Below, one piece after another: positions 25,934 to 33,709 of a stretch of DNA of 36,829 nucleotides; positions within the stretch are counted from its first letter, which is position 1; every line of letters begins with the position of its first letter. The translations under genes were made by a program, and so were the position numbers. The DNA comes from Bacteroidota bacterium (lineage in GTDB: Bacteria > Bacteroidota > Bacteroidia > Bacteroidales > Paludibacteraceae), in assembly GCA_030706465.1 (NCBI GenBank), contig JAUZOM010000018.1:1-36829 (forward strand). The letters are read 5' to 3'. Under the pieces are notes generated by a model. It was not told the DNA's origin. It was given only the letters and a program-made list of their open reading frames with translations, and searched no databases.

Positions 25934-26713
25934 ATGATTTTAACTACAAGTTGGGATGATGGTCATCCCCTTGATCTCAAATTATTGGGATTGCTTGAGA
26001 AATATAATTTGAAAGCAACTTTCTATATACCCTTATCGAATTCAGAGAATCCGGTTATGGGAAAGAGCCTTATACAAGAGCTCTCAACCTATCAGGAAAT
26101 CGGAGGGCATACTATAAGTCACACCTATTTGAATCATCTGAGTGATCCGGTTGCAAAATATGAAATAACGCAATGTAAAGTTCTTTTAGAGGAAATTATT
26201 GGTAAGCCGCTATATGCCTTTTGTTTCCCGGGTGGTAAATTTTCAAATCGGGATGTTTTATTTATGAAAAATGCAGGTTATTTGTTTGGAAGAACAACAA
26301 ATCTGTTGTCTGCCTCGAATCCTAAGTTCAACTTAATGAATACTTCAATCCAAACTCAAAACCATTCAAGCACCACCTTATTGCGCCATTGTATAAAACG
26401 ATTCAACATAGGACCAATCCTACACAATTCTTTTTTCCTCCCATTTAATAAAAGCTTTCTTAAACTGGCGGAATATAACCTTTTAAAATGTAGGGAATCA
26501 AACAGTGTGTTTCATATTTGGGGCCATTCCTGGGAGATAGAGCGGTTTAATTTATGGAATCAGTTAGAAGATTTATTCAAACTAATAAGTTCCCTCGATC
26601 GGATAACCTATTTGAATAACACGGAAACCTGGAAGTCTATTTGTGAAAAATCGAAGACCAGAATACTTTCTTTTAATAAAAATGACAAAGAAACAGTTGG
26701 AATAACTTTGTAA
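25934..26713 (+). CDS. NodB-type polysaccharide deacetylase
   Basis: A 259-residue protein with no signal peptide, so probably cytoplasmic. Motif 1 is TSWDDGHPLD (Asp8 and Asp9) and motif 2 is GGHTISH (His59, His63), the CE4 metal site. KATFYIPL and YAFCFPGGKF fill the expected barrel strands, and GYLFGRTTN follows. The last HIWGHSWEIERFN gives the leaving-group His. All the usual catalytic residues are present. Known family role: removal of N- or O-acetyl groups from carbohydrates. Acting before export, it likely modifies a lipid-linked intermediate. It is between the acyltransferase triplet and a GT4 gene. Confidence 0.9.
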   Translation: MILTTSWDDGHPLDLKLLGLLEKYNLKATFYIPLSNSENPVMGKSLIQELSTYQEIGGHTISHTYLNHLSDPVAKYEITQCKVLLEEIIGKPLYAFCFPGGKFSNRDVLFMKNAGYLFGRTTNLLSASNPKFNLMNTSIQTQNHSSTTLLRHCIKRFNIGPILHNSFFLPFNKSFLKLAEYNLLKCRESNSVFHIWGHSWEIERFNLWNQLEDLFKLISSLDRITYLNNTETWKSICEKSKTRILSFNKNDKETVGITL

Positions 26714-26789
26714 AAATAATTCTTTTAGGATGTGGACATTTCCATTAAAGCTCTATTGAACCGGATAAACTTACAAATAAAATTCAAAG

Positions 26790-27920
26790 ATGAAGAAAGT
26801 AGCATTCATAAATATCTTATTGCCTCAATATAGGACTGATTTTTTTCACTTATTAAAAGAAGTATTATTGAAATATGATATTGAGTTGGAAGTGATTTAT
26901 GGGAAAAGCAATGATGTAAACGCTCTAAAAAACGACGAAGTAGATATAGAATGGGCAAGATATATTCCAAATAAAACTTTTAAAATCGGAAAAACAGAAC
27001 TAATCTTTCAACCATGTCTGAAAGACATGAAAGATAAAGATCTGGTGATTATAGAAAATGCAAATAAGTTGTTGATTAATTATTATTTGATTGCTGTACG
27101 TAAATTTTCAAAATACAAGCTAGCCTATTGGGGTCACGGCAGAAATCTCCAGGAGGATCAAAATAGTTGGCGGAATAAATTTAAATACCTGTTCTTAGAT
27201 AAATGCGACTGGTGGTTTGGTTATACAAACACAACTAAAAACATCTTAACATCAAGAAATTTTCCTTTAAACAGGATTACAGTCGTTCAGAATACAATCG
27301 ATACTCGTGGTATCCGGAAATATTATTCAGAAATAACTGAAAGTGAAACAGCTGAATTACGGAATGAACTGGACATATATAATGGTACGGTAGCCTTGTA
27401 TTGTGGAGGCATGTATCCCGAAAAGAACTTTGATTTTATCCTCAGGACCTGCTACCTGGTGAAACAAGAAATACCGGATTTTCATATGATTTTTATTGGA
27501 TCTGGCATCGAAGCAGCTAAAATTATTAAGGCTTCAGAATCGAATGCGTGGATACATTATGTCGGCTCAAAGTTTGGAAAAGACCGTATAAAGTATTTCA
27601 AAATTTCACACATTCAGTTGATGCCATACTATGTAGGCCTTGGATTAGTGGACTCCTTTGCATTAGAAACCCCACTCATAACGACTTCAAATCCTTTTCA
27701 CGGGCCTGAAATCGATTACCTGGAAAATGGAATTAACGGGTTTATGACAAAAGACAACATAAATGACTATTCCTCAAAAGTAATTGATGTCTTGAAGAAT
27801 AAAAGTTACCTGGATTTAGTAAAGGGGTGCAAATTATCAGCTGAAAGAATAACACTTGAAGTAATGGTCGAAAATTTTAAAGATGGAGTATTGTTATGTT
27901 TAAATACGTTGAAAAAGTAA
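26790..27920 (+). CDS. GT4-type glycosyltransferase, divergent
   Basis: A 376-residue GT-B protein: KKVAFINILLPQYRTDFFHL at the N-terminus, KLAYWGHGRNLQ in the middle, and a C-domain with TVALYCGGMYPEKNFDFILR, MIFIGSGIEAAKII and IHYVGSKFG. The usual E-x7-E is not clear; instead there is GLGLVDSFALETPLITTSNP, with only the second Glu (residue about 296) and an Asp upstream. This variant is known in GT4 subgroups and does not by itself mean inactivity. It is not a close paralogue of the other GT4 genes here. Donor unknown. Confidence 0.85.
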   Translation: MKKVAFINILLPQYRTDFFHLLKEVLLKYDIELEVIYGKSNDVNALKNDEVDIEWARYIPNKTFKIGKTELIFQPCLKDMKDKDLVIIENANKLLINYYLIAVRKFSKYKLAYWGHGRNLQEDQNSWRNKFKYLFLDKCDWWFGYTNTTKNILTSRNFPLNRITVVQNTIDTRGIRKYYSEITESETAELRNELDIYNGTVALYCGGMYPEKNFDFILRTCYLVKQEIPDFHMIFIGSGIEAAKIIKASESNAWIHYVGSKFGKDRIKYFKISHIQLMPYYVGLGLVDSFALETPLITTSNPFHGPEIDYLENGINGFMTKDNINDYSSKVIDVLKNKSYLDLVKGCKLSAERITLEVMVENFKDGVLLCLNTLKK

Positions 27921-28463
27921 AGACCCTGTTTTCCATAGGATAAACTGCCCTAAACGGATTGTTAGGCCTGAAACGTTTCTTTTTTAAAGAATAGACATTG
28001 TATCATTAACCTAACAAATATTGATCCCTGTAATTTGGATCCTTGTGTTTTATGTCGATTAGATTTAATAGTACTTATTTCAACTTTACTAAATTATATC
28101 ATCCGTGATTATAAAAAAGTCCAATCTGTTTTATAATCGGACTATGGTTAATGCCGTTGCAAAACAACTGAATAGGCCAATGAGACGAAGTCGAAATTGG
28201 ACTCTGGTATTGGTGCATACGGTGTTAAAACAAAACAAATAATTTAACCCACACTAGTCACACCAGGACACAAAAACAAAATAAGAAAGAACACGATAGT
28301 CAACTATCGGTCGGAACTGTCATATTATAAACTTAGGAAGCTAGTTGAGCATATTAATTCTATTGTGAATCAGCGTCTCTATTGTGGTTCGCTCTTTATT
28401 TTGACAAAGTGGGATTATTAACAAATAGGGCAACTAAACTTTTCCTGGAAATTTACAACCAAA
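27921..28463. other. 543-bp spacer
   Basis: No convincing gene apart from a possible short frame at 28144-28242. AT-rich, with scattered imperfect repeats (for example AGTCAACTATCGGTCGGAAC). No terminator or promoter of good quality is seen. Confidence 0.4.
28144..28242 (+). CDS. Possible 32-residue small protein
   Basis: Reads MVNAVAKQLNRPMRRSRNWT and twelve further residues to a TAA. The frame is open upstream as KKSNLFYNRT. Its basic, helical composition (NRTMVNAVAKQLN ... WTLVLVHTVLKQ) loosely recalls short Bacteroidota proteins with a C-terminal ALKxAW-like helix, but I cannot name a family. No ribosome-binding site is evident. It may be a remnant or chance. Confidence 0.2.
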   Translation: MVNAVAKQLNRPMRRSRNWTLVLVHTVLKQNK

Positions 28464-29564
28464 ATGAAAAACATACTTTTTATTCTTCATTTACCACCTC
28501 CGGTGCATGGTTCTTCTAGAGTAGGCCTATTAATTAAGGAGAGTACACTTATAAACAATGCGTTTGAATGCCGCTATATAAATATCCTGGCTTCCCGTAA
28601 ATTAAATGAAACGGGGCAAACGAGTTACCAGAAAATTTTCCGGTTTGTCGGTCTATGGTTCCAACTGTTAATCGAGATTATTAAGAAAAAACCAGATATT
28701 TGTTATATGGCATTAACATCAACTAGGGCAGCCTTTTATAGGGATGTATTGTTGGTTGCCCTGTTACGTTTTTTCCGGATCAAGCGTGTGTATCATCTAC
28801 ACAACAAAGGAGTTAAACGTTGTCAAAGATCAAAGATAAATAGGCTGCTCTACCGTTTTGTATTCAAGGATGCAGATATAATCATACTTTCAAAACTTTT
28901 GTATAAAGACATTAAGACCTACGTACCCGTATCACGGGTCTATATTTGCCCGAACGGAGTTGAGGAGACTCCTGCAAATATAAAAAACCGAAAAATTAAG
29001 CCGGAGGATCCAGTTCAAATTCTTTTCTTGTCAAATCTCATCCTGTCCAAAGGTATAGTCGTGTTATTGGATGCCTGTAGCCTACTGAAAGAAAAAAAAA
29101 TAGATTTCAAATGTCATTTAATAGGAGGAGAAGATGAGCTGAATGCTTTTCAACTCAACGATTATGTAAAGCAAAAAGGATTAGAAGAACATGTTGACTA
29201 CCTTGGAATGAAATACGGAAGGGAAAAAAGAGCAGCATTCGCTCGGGCGGATATATTTGCATTCCCCACTTGCAATGATTGTTTTCCCTTGGTATTGCTT
29301 GAAGCCATGTGTGATGGTTTACCGGTAGTATCTACTTTTGAAGGAGGAATTCCTGATATAGTCGAAGAAGGGATAACCGGTTTTCTGGTTCCGCAAAGAA
29401 ATGCAAAAGCGCTGGCGGAAAAATTAGAAGTGTTGATTAAAAATCCTGAATTGCGTCAACAGATGGGAAAAGCCGGAAGATTGAAATACAAAAAGGAGTT
29501 TACATTGGAGATATTTGAACAGCGCTTGAAAAATATCCTGCAACATTTGAGCTATCAGGAATGA
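28464..29564 (+). CDS. GT4-type glycosyltransferase (paralogue pair B, second copy)
   Basis: A 366-residue paralogue of the gene starting at 20621 (identical MKNILFILHLPPPVHGSS start; the same AFYRDVLLVALLRFFRIKRV and VYHLHNKGV blocks; the same C-terminus style EFTLEIFEQRLKNIL). In the donor motif the first Glu of E-x7-E is Asp: NDCFPLVLLE (Asp272, Glu280), with two residues missing before it compared with FPTYYSNECFPLVLLE. This may change donor use. The C-terminal QQMGKAGRLKYKKEF is the source-like sequence of a fossil about 1 kb downstream. Confidence 0.9.
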   Translation: MKNILFILHLPPPVHGSSRVGLLIKESTLINNAFECRYINILASRKLNETGQTSYQKIFRFVGLWFQLLIEIIKKKPDICYMALTSTRAAFYRDVLLVALLRFFRIKRVYHLHNKGVKRCQRSKINRLLYRFVFKDADIIILSKLLYKDIKTYVPVSRVYICPNGVEETPANIKNRKIKPEDPVQILFLSNLILSKGIVVLLDACSLLKEKKIDFKCHLIGGEDELNAFQLNDYVKQKGLEEHVDYLGMKYGREKRAAFARADIFAFPTCNDCFPLVLLEAMCDGLPVVSTFEGGIPDIVEEGITGFLVPQRNAKALAEKLEVLIKNPELRQQMGKAGRLKYKKEFTLEIFEQRLKNILQHLSYQE

Positions 29565-30108
29565 TCAGATCGAAAGTCATTGGAAATAACTAACATCGCA
29601 TTTTCTATCCATGACATTCTATTTAAAGAATCGTTCTGCCTGATATATTGCGGAAACAAGTCCGAATTACCCGGAAAGAACTGTTGGATTATAAAAAATT
29701 AATATCTGGACAAGAATGAGGTGTATGGTGACCCATTATCTTTGCAGTTGCTTTTTTAATCCACATCCAACGGATCTTAACATGCTTCTGCTTCAGGTAT
29801 AATATAAAATCTATCTGAACCCTATCCAGACTTCAAACAAATGGAGAAAGAAACCTGTTGTTTTGTTGTTTAGCAGGAGCGTAATCTGAATGAAGAACAG
29901 TTACGGGATAAAAAAAGCAGGATGCTTAAAAAATGATACGGGATAGGGCCTGAACCCGCGATTTCCAAATCGCGAACCCCATTAAATTGACTATTCCCAA
30001 TTATAAAGCCTATTGAGTACAATCATTATTTTTCCTAACCTGGACAAGTCCGGACGAGAAAAGAAATAGTAATCTGTGTAATAGCAGAAAACACAACCAC
30101 ATCTTTTA

Positions 30109-30312
30109 ACCCCGTTAGGGGTACAATGATTGTAATTAACTATATATCAACATACATCTAACTCCGTAGGTGTGAAATTATTTATTACCTTTTCCTGATT
30201 TCTTTCTTTTATTTCCTTGCGAACCTTATTGTTCCGCGCTATGGCTTACATAGACTAATGATAGGATACGATTTTTTTGTGTCCGCCTTTTTTATGTCAC
30301 CCCTAACAGGGT
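30109..30312. repeat. REP-like palindrome cluster
   Basis: Three short hairpins: ACCCC-GTTA-GGGGT (30109-30122, perfect), ACTCC-GTA-GGTGT (30161-30173, one mismatch) and, inverted relative to the first, ACCCC-TAAC-AGGGT (30299-30312, one mismatch). The outer two are reverse complements extended by AACCC-type flanks, so the unit reads as an inverted pair. Such CCCGTTAGGGG-style elements are scattered in Bacteroidota genomes and resemble REPs linked to RAYT-type transposases; that link is from memory. Confidence 0.55.
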
Positions 30313-30550
30313 TCACATTCCGTGTTACACTTCATTGCTACAGCCAAGTCAACCATACGAGTTTAAAGACATCACTCTGTTTGCAAATCAATATTATACA
30401 AAAAAATACGTCAATTTAAGACAGAAGACACTAATTAATAATGCCATAATATCCTAATGTACAATAAAAAAAACAGACACACCAAGACACGAATTCGCAA
30501 ACGAGACTTATAATAATATCTTTTTAACTAAATTGAAAGTAGTGACCGGA

Positions 30551-30625
30551 AATTATGAATCGAATCAACAGATGGGAAAAGCGGGAAGTATAAAATGCAA
30601 AAAAACGGCGAATATTGCCAAATAA
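30551..30625 (+). pseudogene. Fossil 3' end of a GT4 gene
   Basis: The frame from 30551 reads NYESNQQMGKAGSIKCKK, followed by six more residues and a TAA. It aligns with NPELRQQMGKAGRLKYKK near the end of the GT4 protein encoded at 28464-29564 (12 of 18 residues), and the DNA TCAACAGATGGGAAAAGC is identical. Nothing of the rest of the gene is visible upstream, so a former copy seems to have been deleted or recombined away. Confidence 0.7.
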
Positions 30626-30813
30626 AGGTAAAAATAAATGCTACAACAAATTTTAGAAAAGTCACATATATTATTACTTAATGTTTCTCCTTAATTAAAC
30701 TTTACAAGTCCATAAATGTTATAATTTACCGGACTGCCTGTTTAATCTATCAAAGCAATAATTATACTATGGAATTATACTGTTTTTAATTACTACTTTT
30801 TAAAGAAATAATT

Positions 30814-31518
30814 ATGTTACAAAGTTACACTTTATTCAATCAACCGTTAACGGCAATTAATCAGCCGCGGGCACTTATAAATACACTCAATGCTCATTCA
30901 TTTAATACCGTCCAAAAAGATGAGGATTTTCATCAGGCTCTTCAATACAGTGATATATTATTACCGGATGGGATTAGTGTGGTGTGGGCCATGCGCATGT
31001 TAACAGGAAAAAAGCTGCAAAAAATAGCGGGTGCCGATTTGTTTTTCTATGAAATGAAACGCATTAATGCTTTGGGTGGTAGATGTTTCTTCCTGGGCAG
31101 TTCGGAGGAAACATTACAAAAAATACGCAAAAGAGCTGCAAAAGAATATCCAAACGTTCAGGTTTACACGTATTCACCGCCCTTTAAAGCTGAATTCAGT
31201 GAAGACGAGAACAGCAGGATGATTAATGCGGTCAATGCGGTTAAACCGGATGTCCTGTTTGTTGGCATGACGGCCCCGAAACAGGAAAAATGGGCCTACC
31301 GCCATTTCGATCAGCTGCAGAGCGGACATGTGTGCTGCATCGGTGCTGTTTTCGATTTTTATGCCGGTACGATCGACCGGGCACCAAATTGGTTGATACA
31401 AATAGGTCTGGAATGGTCGTATCGCTTATTCAAAGAACCTCGCCGGATGTGGCGAAGATACCTGATAGGTAATGCAAAGTTTATTGGCTATGTGATGATG
31501 GAAAAGATACGAAACTGA
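30814..31518 (+). CDS. WecG/TagA/CpsF-family glycosyltransferase (GT26)
   Basis: A 234-residue protein of normal family length. Motifs: LLPDGISVVWA (49-59), QKIAGADLF (69-77), GGRCFFLGSSEETL (88-101), DVLFVGMTAPKQEKW (146-160), VCCIGAVFDFYAG (173-185) and the C-terminal basic segment EWSYRLFKEPRRMWRRYL. These are the full set for GT26, whose members add the second sugar (often ManNAc or a relative) to an undecaprenyl-PP-linked sugar at the membrane. It precedes the WcaJ-like gene by 191 nt, and the pair likely carries out the first two assembly steps. Confidence 0.93.
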   Translation: MLQSYTLFNQPLTAINQPRALINTLNAHSFNTVQKDEDFHQALQYSDILLPDGISVVWAMRMLTGKKLQKIAGADLFFYEMKRINALGGRCFFLGSSEETLQKIRKRAAKEYPNVQVYTYSPPFKAEFSEDENSRMINAVNAVKPDVLFVGMTAPKQEKWAYRHFDQLQSGHVCCIGAVFDFYAGTIDRAPNWLIQIGLEWSYRLFKEPRRMWRRYLIGNAKFIGYVMMEKIRN

Positions 31519-31638
31519 CAGGCATACTGGTAAACTCCGTTTCCACCCCATGACTTGCTGAAAATGCACCCTAGGACAACTGGGATTAGAAACAATAAAA
31601 GTACAACAAAATAAAAACTTATCTCCGATCGTATAGCA

Positions 31639-31646
31639 TAGCTTTG
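31639..31646 (+). promoter_or_regulatory. Possible -7 box before the initiating transferase
   Basis: TAGCTTTG fits the Bacteroidota -7 consensus and is 63 nt before the ATG at 31710. There is no good -33 TTG at the required distance, so this is weak. It may give the WcaJ-like gene its own expression. Confidence 0.3.
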
Positions 31647-31709
31647 TATTACATGATTTATATCTGTTTATTACGATAATTTTCTATAACCTTTAAAATA
31701 ACCTTTACT

Positions 31710-33089
31710 ATGAAAACGAATGAAAGCGGACTTAAATTTCTATATTTAGCCGTTGACCTGATCATTCTAAATATTGCGATTGCTGTAATTTTTTTAATAA
31801 CTCCGTTCATAAAGGAATTAAATTATCATGATATTAGCTTATATATATTGCATGCTAATTTTTCGTGGGTAATTACCTATTCTTTTTATTCAATCAGGAA
31901 TCTGTACATTCACGATTACTTTTTAAACAGAGTGAAGCGGATCAGCAAACGGATCGTGATGTTTGTTATGGTATCTTACGTGCTGGCTCAATTATTTTTA
32001 CCAAGAACCTTTTCGCGTTTCTTCTTATTGGAATATACCGCTCTTTTCTATGTCGGTAAATTGATTGTTTACTATATTGTATACCGGTATTTGAGATATA
32101 TCCGTGCTAAAGGTTTTTACATCCATCGGGTATTAGTCCTTGGCTCGAACGACATGAGTATTTTTCTGCGTAATTTAATGAGCAGCAACCCTATGTTGGG
32201 ATATAAGTTTATCGGATACATTGCCGATAAACCTGAATTGAATAGAAAAGATGTAATGGGACAACTGGAGGAGTTGGCTCCGTTGGTTGAAAAACATCAA
32301 ATCGATATTCTTTTTGTAACAGACTCGGCGTACAGCGATTCAACCAGGACTAAGGAATTACTGGCAACCTGCAACAAGTTAGGGGTAAGACTGAGATTTG
32401 TACCGGAAAATCAATACTGGTTTAAGTTCCGAAAGAACTTGGAATCGGTGGGCTCCTTAGTGGTTGTGAATCCCCAGGAAATACCCCTGGATGATTTGAA
32501 TTCACGTTTCATTAAGCGGATTTTTGACATATTCTTTTCATCTATGGTGATATTATTCATTATCAGTTGGCTATTTCCGATCATCTGTATATTGATTAAG
32601 CTGAGCTCCAAAGGACCGGTATTTTTCCGGCAAGAACGAACCGGGATTAATAATAAAAGTTTCACCTGCCTTAAATTCAGGAGTATGTGCCTCAATAAAG
32701 ATGCCGACACCAGGCAGGCCACACAGGGTGATAGCCGCATAACGGCGATGGGTCGTTTCCTACGTAAATCAAACCTGGATGAGTTTCCCCAATTCTTTAA
32801 TGTTTTAGTTGGACAAATGTCGATTGTAGGACCACGCCCGCATATGCTCAAACATACCGATCAATATTCGGAACTAATAGAATACTACCGGGTACGCCAT
32901 TATGTGAAACCGGGTATCACCGGCTGGGCGCAAGTAAACGGATACCGGGGGTTAACAGATGAACTCTGGAAGATGGAAAAAAGAGTGGAATATGATATGA
33001 TTTACCTTGAGAACTGGACCTTATGGTTGGATATTAAAATTATATTTTTAACAATATTCGGTAAAAGAACACGGATGAACGCCGGATAA
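31710..33089 (+). CDS. WcaJ-like undecaprenyl-phosphate sugar phosphotransferase
   Basis: A 459-residue polytopic protein. Four or five N-terminal helices (to about 125) lead to a CoA-binding-like Rossmann domain (VLVLGSNDMSIFLRNL, then YKFIGYIADKPE). The catalytic bacterial sugar transferase domain starts near residue 267 with FIKRIFDIFFSS, a membrane-dipping helix, then RQERTGINNKSFTCLKFRSM, FLRKSNLDEFPQFFNVL, MSIVGPRPH and YVKPGITGWAQVNGYRG. The DE pair in LDEFPQ is the expected catalytic motif. Known role: transfer of a sugar-1-phosphate (usually glucose or galactose) to undecaprenyl phosphate, the first committed step. Being last in the locus is a common arrangement. A strong terminator follows. 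Confidence 0.93.
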   Translation: MKTNESGLKFLYLAVDLIILNIAIAVIFLITPFIKELNYHDISLYILHANFSWVITYSFYSIRNLYIHDYFLNRVKRISKRIVMFVMVSYVLAQLFLPRTFSRFFLLEYTALFYVGKLIVYYIVYRYLRYIRAKGFYIHRVLVLGSNDMSIFLRNLMSSNPMLGYKFIGYIADKPELNRKDVMGQLEELAPLVEKHQIDILFVTDSAYSDSTRTKELLATCNKLGVRLRFVPENQYWFKFRKNLESVGSLVVVNPQEIPLDDLNSRFIKRIFDIFFSSMVILFIISWLFPIICILIKLSSKGPVFFRQERTGINNKSFTCLKFRSMCLNKDADTRQATQGDSRITAMGRFLRKSNLDEFPQFFNVLVGQMSIVGPRPHMLKHTDQYSELIEYYRVRHYVKPGITGWAQVNGYRGLTDELWKMEKRVEYDMIYLENWTLWLDIKIIFLTIFGKRTRMNAG

Positions 33090-33169
33090 ATCTCTCAGGT
33101 TTTTATTCAAGCAAAAAAAACTAATCCCGGATAATTCTTCAGACAAAATTTATCCTTTGGCCACCCTAC

Positions 33170-33206
33170 GAGGTCGTATCAAAACATAGTTGATACGGCC
33201 TCTTTT
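33170..33206 (+). terminator. Intrinsic terminator ending the polysaccharide locus
   Basis: GAGGTCGTATCAA (33170-33182), a 7-nt loop, then TTGATACGGCCTC (33190-33202) followed by TTTT. The 13-bp stem has one T-G position that is a wobble pair in RNA. It lies 81 nt after the WcaJ-like stop. Confidence 0.85.
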
Positions 33207-33709
33207 CGTATCAACTTGTTTGCTTATTGATGATTTTTAACGCTATATCATTCGTATTTTATCTTCGTCTGAATGCAGCTTGAAACAAGAACGAAAATTA
33301 TTGATCATAAAGAGCAAAACAGGAGAATGAAAAGTATATTATACTTTATTCAGATTAAGTTACTATATGATTGAAAACAAAGTATTTACCACTAAGCCAC
33401 TTAATACACTAAGTAACCCGAAGATTAAATTCATACTAGGGACACACGATTTCCATATCGCGTTCTTTATCCATTTCGGAAAGACTTATCTAAAACCAAG
33501 GCAGTAATTTTAACTTTTTATAATTCAATATAGATTATTTTTGTCATAATTTATACATTTAACAAAAAAACATATAATTTCTTCTAAAAGTATTCGCATA
33601 TTTGTATCGTAGATATTCTCCGATATAAATTGCTTTTCATTCTTTAAAATTATTTAGTTTTAAACTTTTGAAGTGCGGTGTCAGCACGATAATCACTGAC
33701 GGTCATATC
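33207..33709. other. 503-bp spacer upstream of the T9SS protein gene
   Basis: No gene seen. It contains a CACGATTTCCATATCGCGTTC stretch (33446-33466) related to the hairpin at 29957 and a CACTAAGCCACTTAATACAC repetition near 33391. CATATTTG (33597-33604) is close to a -7 box but not a full match. Confidence 0.4.

Larger units (their letters stand above)
29565..30813. other. 1.25-kb non-coding region with repeats and decay
   Basis: No intact gene. Contents: a perfect hairpin CGCGATTT-CC-AAATCGCG (29957-29974); a CCTAACCTGGACAAGTCCGG motif (30034-30053) that also occurs as a variant at 2724-2742; REP-like hairpins at 30109-30312; and a glycosyltransferase fossil at 30551-30625. TATCTTTG at 29737-29744 resembles a -7 box but has no -33. 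It separates the sugar-transfer genes from the initiating-transferase pair. Confidence 0.6.

Noticed and set aside
2724-30053. CCTAACCYGGACAAG motif shared by 2724-2742 and 30034-30053
   Set aside because: Only about 20 bp with a change and a small gap; too short to call a mobile element without genome-wide counts.
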